7,447 nucleotides of DNA from Clostridia bacterium (lineage in GTDB: Bacteria > Bacillota > Clostridia > Oscillospirales > CAG-272). How positions within the stretch are numbered: the first letter of the stretch is position 1; the number at the start of each line of letters is the position of its first letter. The DNA is taken from positions 1 through 7,447 of the forward strand of contig JAFTMP010000188.1 in the NCBI GenBank assembly GCA_017452335.1, in the 5' to 3' direction. Under the pieces are notes generated by a model. That model saw only the letters and a program-made list of their open reading frames with translations, made no database searches and was not told where the DNA came from. Positions 6,308-7,447 of the stretch are shown here, piece after piece. A program made the translations under genes and the position numbers.

Positions 6308-7282
6308 ATGGGATATAAGCATCTGACATTCCCCGAAGGATCCAAATTTCTGGTGACCGGTGGGGCGGGCTTCATCGGATCAAACCTATGCGAAGCCATT
6401 TTAAATCTCGGATATCGGGTACGGTGTTTGGACGATCTTTCCACCGGCAAGCAGGAAAACATCAACCTCTTTTCCCAAAACCCCAACTATGAGTTCATAA
6501 CGGGCGATATCAAGGATTTTGACACCTGTATAAAAGCCTGCGAGGGCGTAGATTACGTACTCAATCAAGCAGCCTGGGGAAGCGTGCCGCGCTCCATCGA
6601 AATGCCCCTCTTCTACTGTGCCAACAACATCCAGGGAACGCTCAATATGCTGGAAGCAGCCAGATTGAACGGTGTAAAAAAATTCGTGTATGCCTCCTCC
6701 TCCTCGGTCTATGGAGACGAACCAAACCTGCCTAAAAAAGAAGGCAGAGAGGGGAATCTTCTTTCTCCGTACGCTCTGACCAAACGGTGCGACGAAGAGT
6801 GGGCAAAGCAGTATACTATGCACTATGGTCTTGACACTTATGGTCTTCGATACTTTAACGTTTTTGGAAGACGACAGGATCCCCACGGCTTTTATGCCGC
6901 AGTGATCCCCAAGTTTATCAAGCAGCTTTTAAACGGAGAGTCCCCCACCATCAACGGCGACGGCAAACAAAGCCGCGACTTCACCTATATCGAAAATGTA
7001 ATCGAAGCCAATCTGAAAGCCTGCCTTGCCCCCCACGAAGCGGCAGGAGAGGCATTTAATATTGCATACGGTGGAAGAGAGTATCTGATCGACATCTATT
7101 ACAGCCTTACCTCTGCGTTGGGCGTGGAGATCGAACCAATCTTCGGGCCCGACCGAAAGGGCGATATCAAGCACAGCAATGCAGACATTTCAAAGGCCAA
7201 AGCGCTTTTGGGGTACGACCCCGATTACGACTTTGCCTCGGGTCTGAAGGAAGCTATTGACTGGTACAAAGCAAATTTGTGA
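6308..7282 (+). CDS. tviC: UDP-N-acetylhexosamine(uronic acid) C4-epimerase, TviC/WbpP type
   Basis: A 324-residue extended short-chain dehydrogenase/reductase that flips the C4 hydroxyl of a UDP-sugar through an NAD-bound 4-keto intermediate. The NAD motif GGAGFIG is at 18-24, the catalytic Ser region SSSVYGD at 131-137, and Y155-x3-K159 follows. RYFNVFGRRQDP (181-192) and NGDGKQSRDF (216-225) closely match Pseudomonas WbpP and Salmonella TviC. At the position of E. coli GalE Tyr299 it has a small residue, Ser290 in GDIKHSNADISKA. This matches WbpP Ser306 and favours bulky N-acetylated substrates. GGAGG (6296-6300), seven bases upstream, fixes the ATG at 6308, one base after the dehydrogenase stop. 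The pair is the conserved dehydrogenase-epimerase module that makes UDP-HexNAcA for acidic polysaccharides. Whether it acts before or after the dehydrogenase is not resolvable from sequence. Confidence 0.92.
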   Translation: MGYKHLTFPEGSKFLVTGGAGFIGSNLCEAILNLGYRVRCLDDLSTGKQENINLFSQNPNYEFITGDIKDFDTCIKACEGVDYVLNQAAWGSVPRSIEMPLFYCANNIQGTLNMLEAARLNGVKKFVYASSSSVYGDEPNLPKKEGREGNLLSPYALTKRCDEEWAKQYTMHYGLDTYGLRYFNVFGRRQDPHGFYAAVIPKFIKQLLNGESPTINGDGKQSRDFTYIENVIEANLKACLAPHEAAGEAFNIAYGGREYLIDIYYSLTSALGVEIEPIFGPDRKGDIKHSNADISKAKALLGYDPDYDFASGLKEAIDWYKANL

Positions 7283-7321
7283 TGTTGTTATCATATCCAT
7301 AAAGGTAAAAAAGGTGACAAT

Positions 7322-7447
7322 ATGAAAGCAAAAAAAATACTGCTCTATCCGATGAATGCAGCATTGATATATCTACTGTTTACGATTGTGATCTTTTTGT
7401 ACGGTCCTATCGAATGGAACATTCCTTCCGTTCCCAAATTGGTTTCC
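7322..7447 (+). CDS. Start of a membrane protein, possibly the EPS repeat-unit polymerase (Wzy), partial
   Basis: The first 42 codons of a gene running off the right edge. AGGTGA (7312-7317) lies four bases before the ATG and 39 bases follow the epimerase stop. After MKAKKILLYP comes a hydrophobic helix (about 11-27), then FLYGPIEWNIPSVP. An early helix followed by an aromatic and proline-rich GP..W loop is common at the start of O-antigen/EPS polymerases, which join lipid-linked repeat units at the outer face of the membrane. A Wzx flippase or another integral membrane EPS protein is not excluded. Only the N-terminus is visible, so the function is tentative. Confidence 0.5.
   Translation, partial: MKAKKILLYPMNAALIYLLFTIVIFLYGPIEWNIPSVPKLVS

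Noticed and set aside
1..7447. CRISPR array, tRNA/rRNA, insertion sequence ends or attachment-site repeats.
   Set aside because: No spaced direct repeats, tRNA-like cloverleaf or transposase reading frame was seen by eye on either strand.

Overview
The window looks like a chromosomal segment of a Bacillota (Clostridia-type) bacterium. The Shine-Dalgarno sites are strong (AGGAGA, AAGGAG, GGAGG), the promoter is a near-consensus housekeeping type, base composition is moderate, and the proteins resemble clostridial exopolysaccharide (EPS) genes. I cannot name a species. TGA is an ordinary stop here: it ends the second GT4 gene and the epimerase gene.

Region 1 (1-about 1560, minus strand) is part of a 'large polyvalent protein' of the kind carried by phages and conjugative elements. 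It holds an HEVEH zincin-like domain, then an AT-rich domain resembling the phage Barnase-EndoU-ColicinE5/D-RelE-like (PBECR) nucleases, then a charged linker and an unnamed C-terminal domain that runs off the left edge. The gene appears to have lost its 5' part, because the zincin fold seems to begin upstream of the only in-frame ATG and no good start lies before the stop at 1618-1620.

Region 2 (about 1560-1842) is the junction between the mobile-element fragment and the EPS operon. It carries an excellent plus-strand promoter (TTGACT, 17-base spacer, TG-T-TATACT) and an untranslated leader of about 200 bases with small hairpins, two of which are mutually exclusive.

Region 3 (1843-7447, plus strand) is a tightly packed EPS or capsule operon. 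In order it encodes a polyprenyl-phosphate sugar-1-phosphate transferase that starts the repeat unit, a WbuB/WcaI-like GT4 glycosyltransferase, a second GT4 glycosyltransferase, a 24-codon gene remnant, a TviB/WbpO-type UDP-HexNAc 6-dehydrogenase, a TviC/WbpP-type C4-epimerase, and the start of a membrane protein that may be the repeat-unit polymerase (Wzy). The dehydrogenase and epimerase together would supply a UDP-N-acetylhexosaminuronic acid, so an acidic HexNAcA-containing polysaccharide is the likely product.

The most notable anomaly is an in-frame TGA at 5758-5760 inside the dehydrogenase gene, ten codons before its catalytic Cys. A Trp-to-Gly change lies four codons before it. All else in that reading frame is conserved. 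With the 24-codon remnant just upstream, this suggests a locus that is recently decayed, phase-altered or mis-sequenced. I see no convincing wholly new system. The best leads are the interrupted dehydrogenase, the polyvalent-protein/EPS junction, the PBECR-like cassette and the structured leader.
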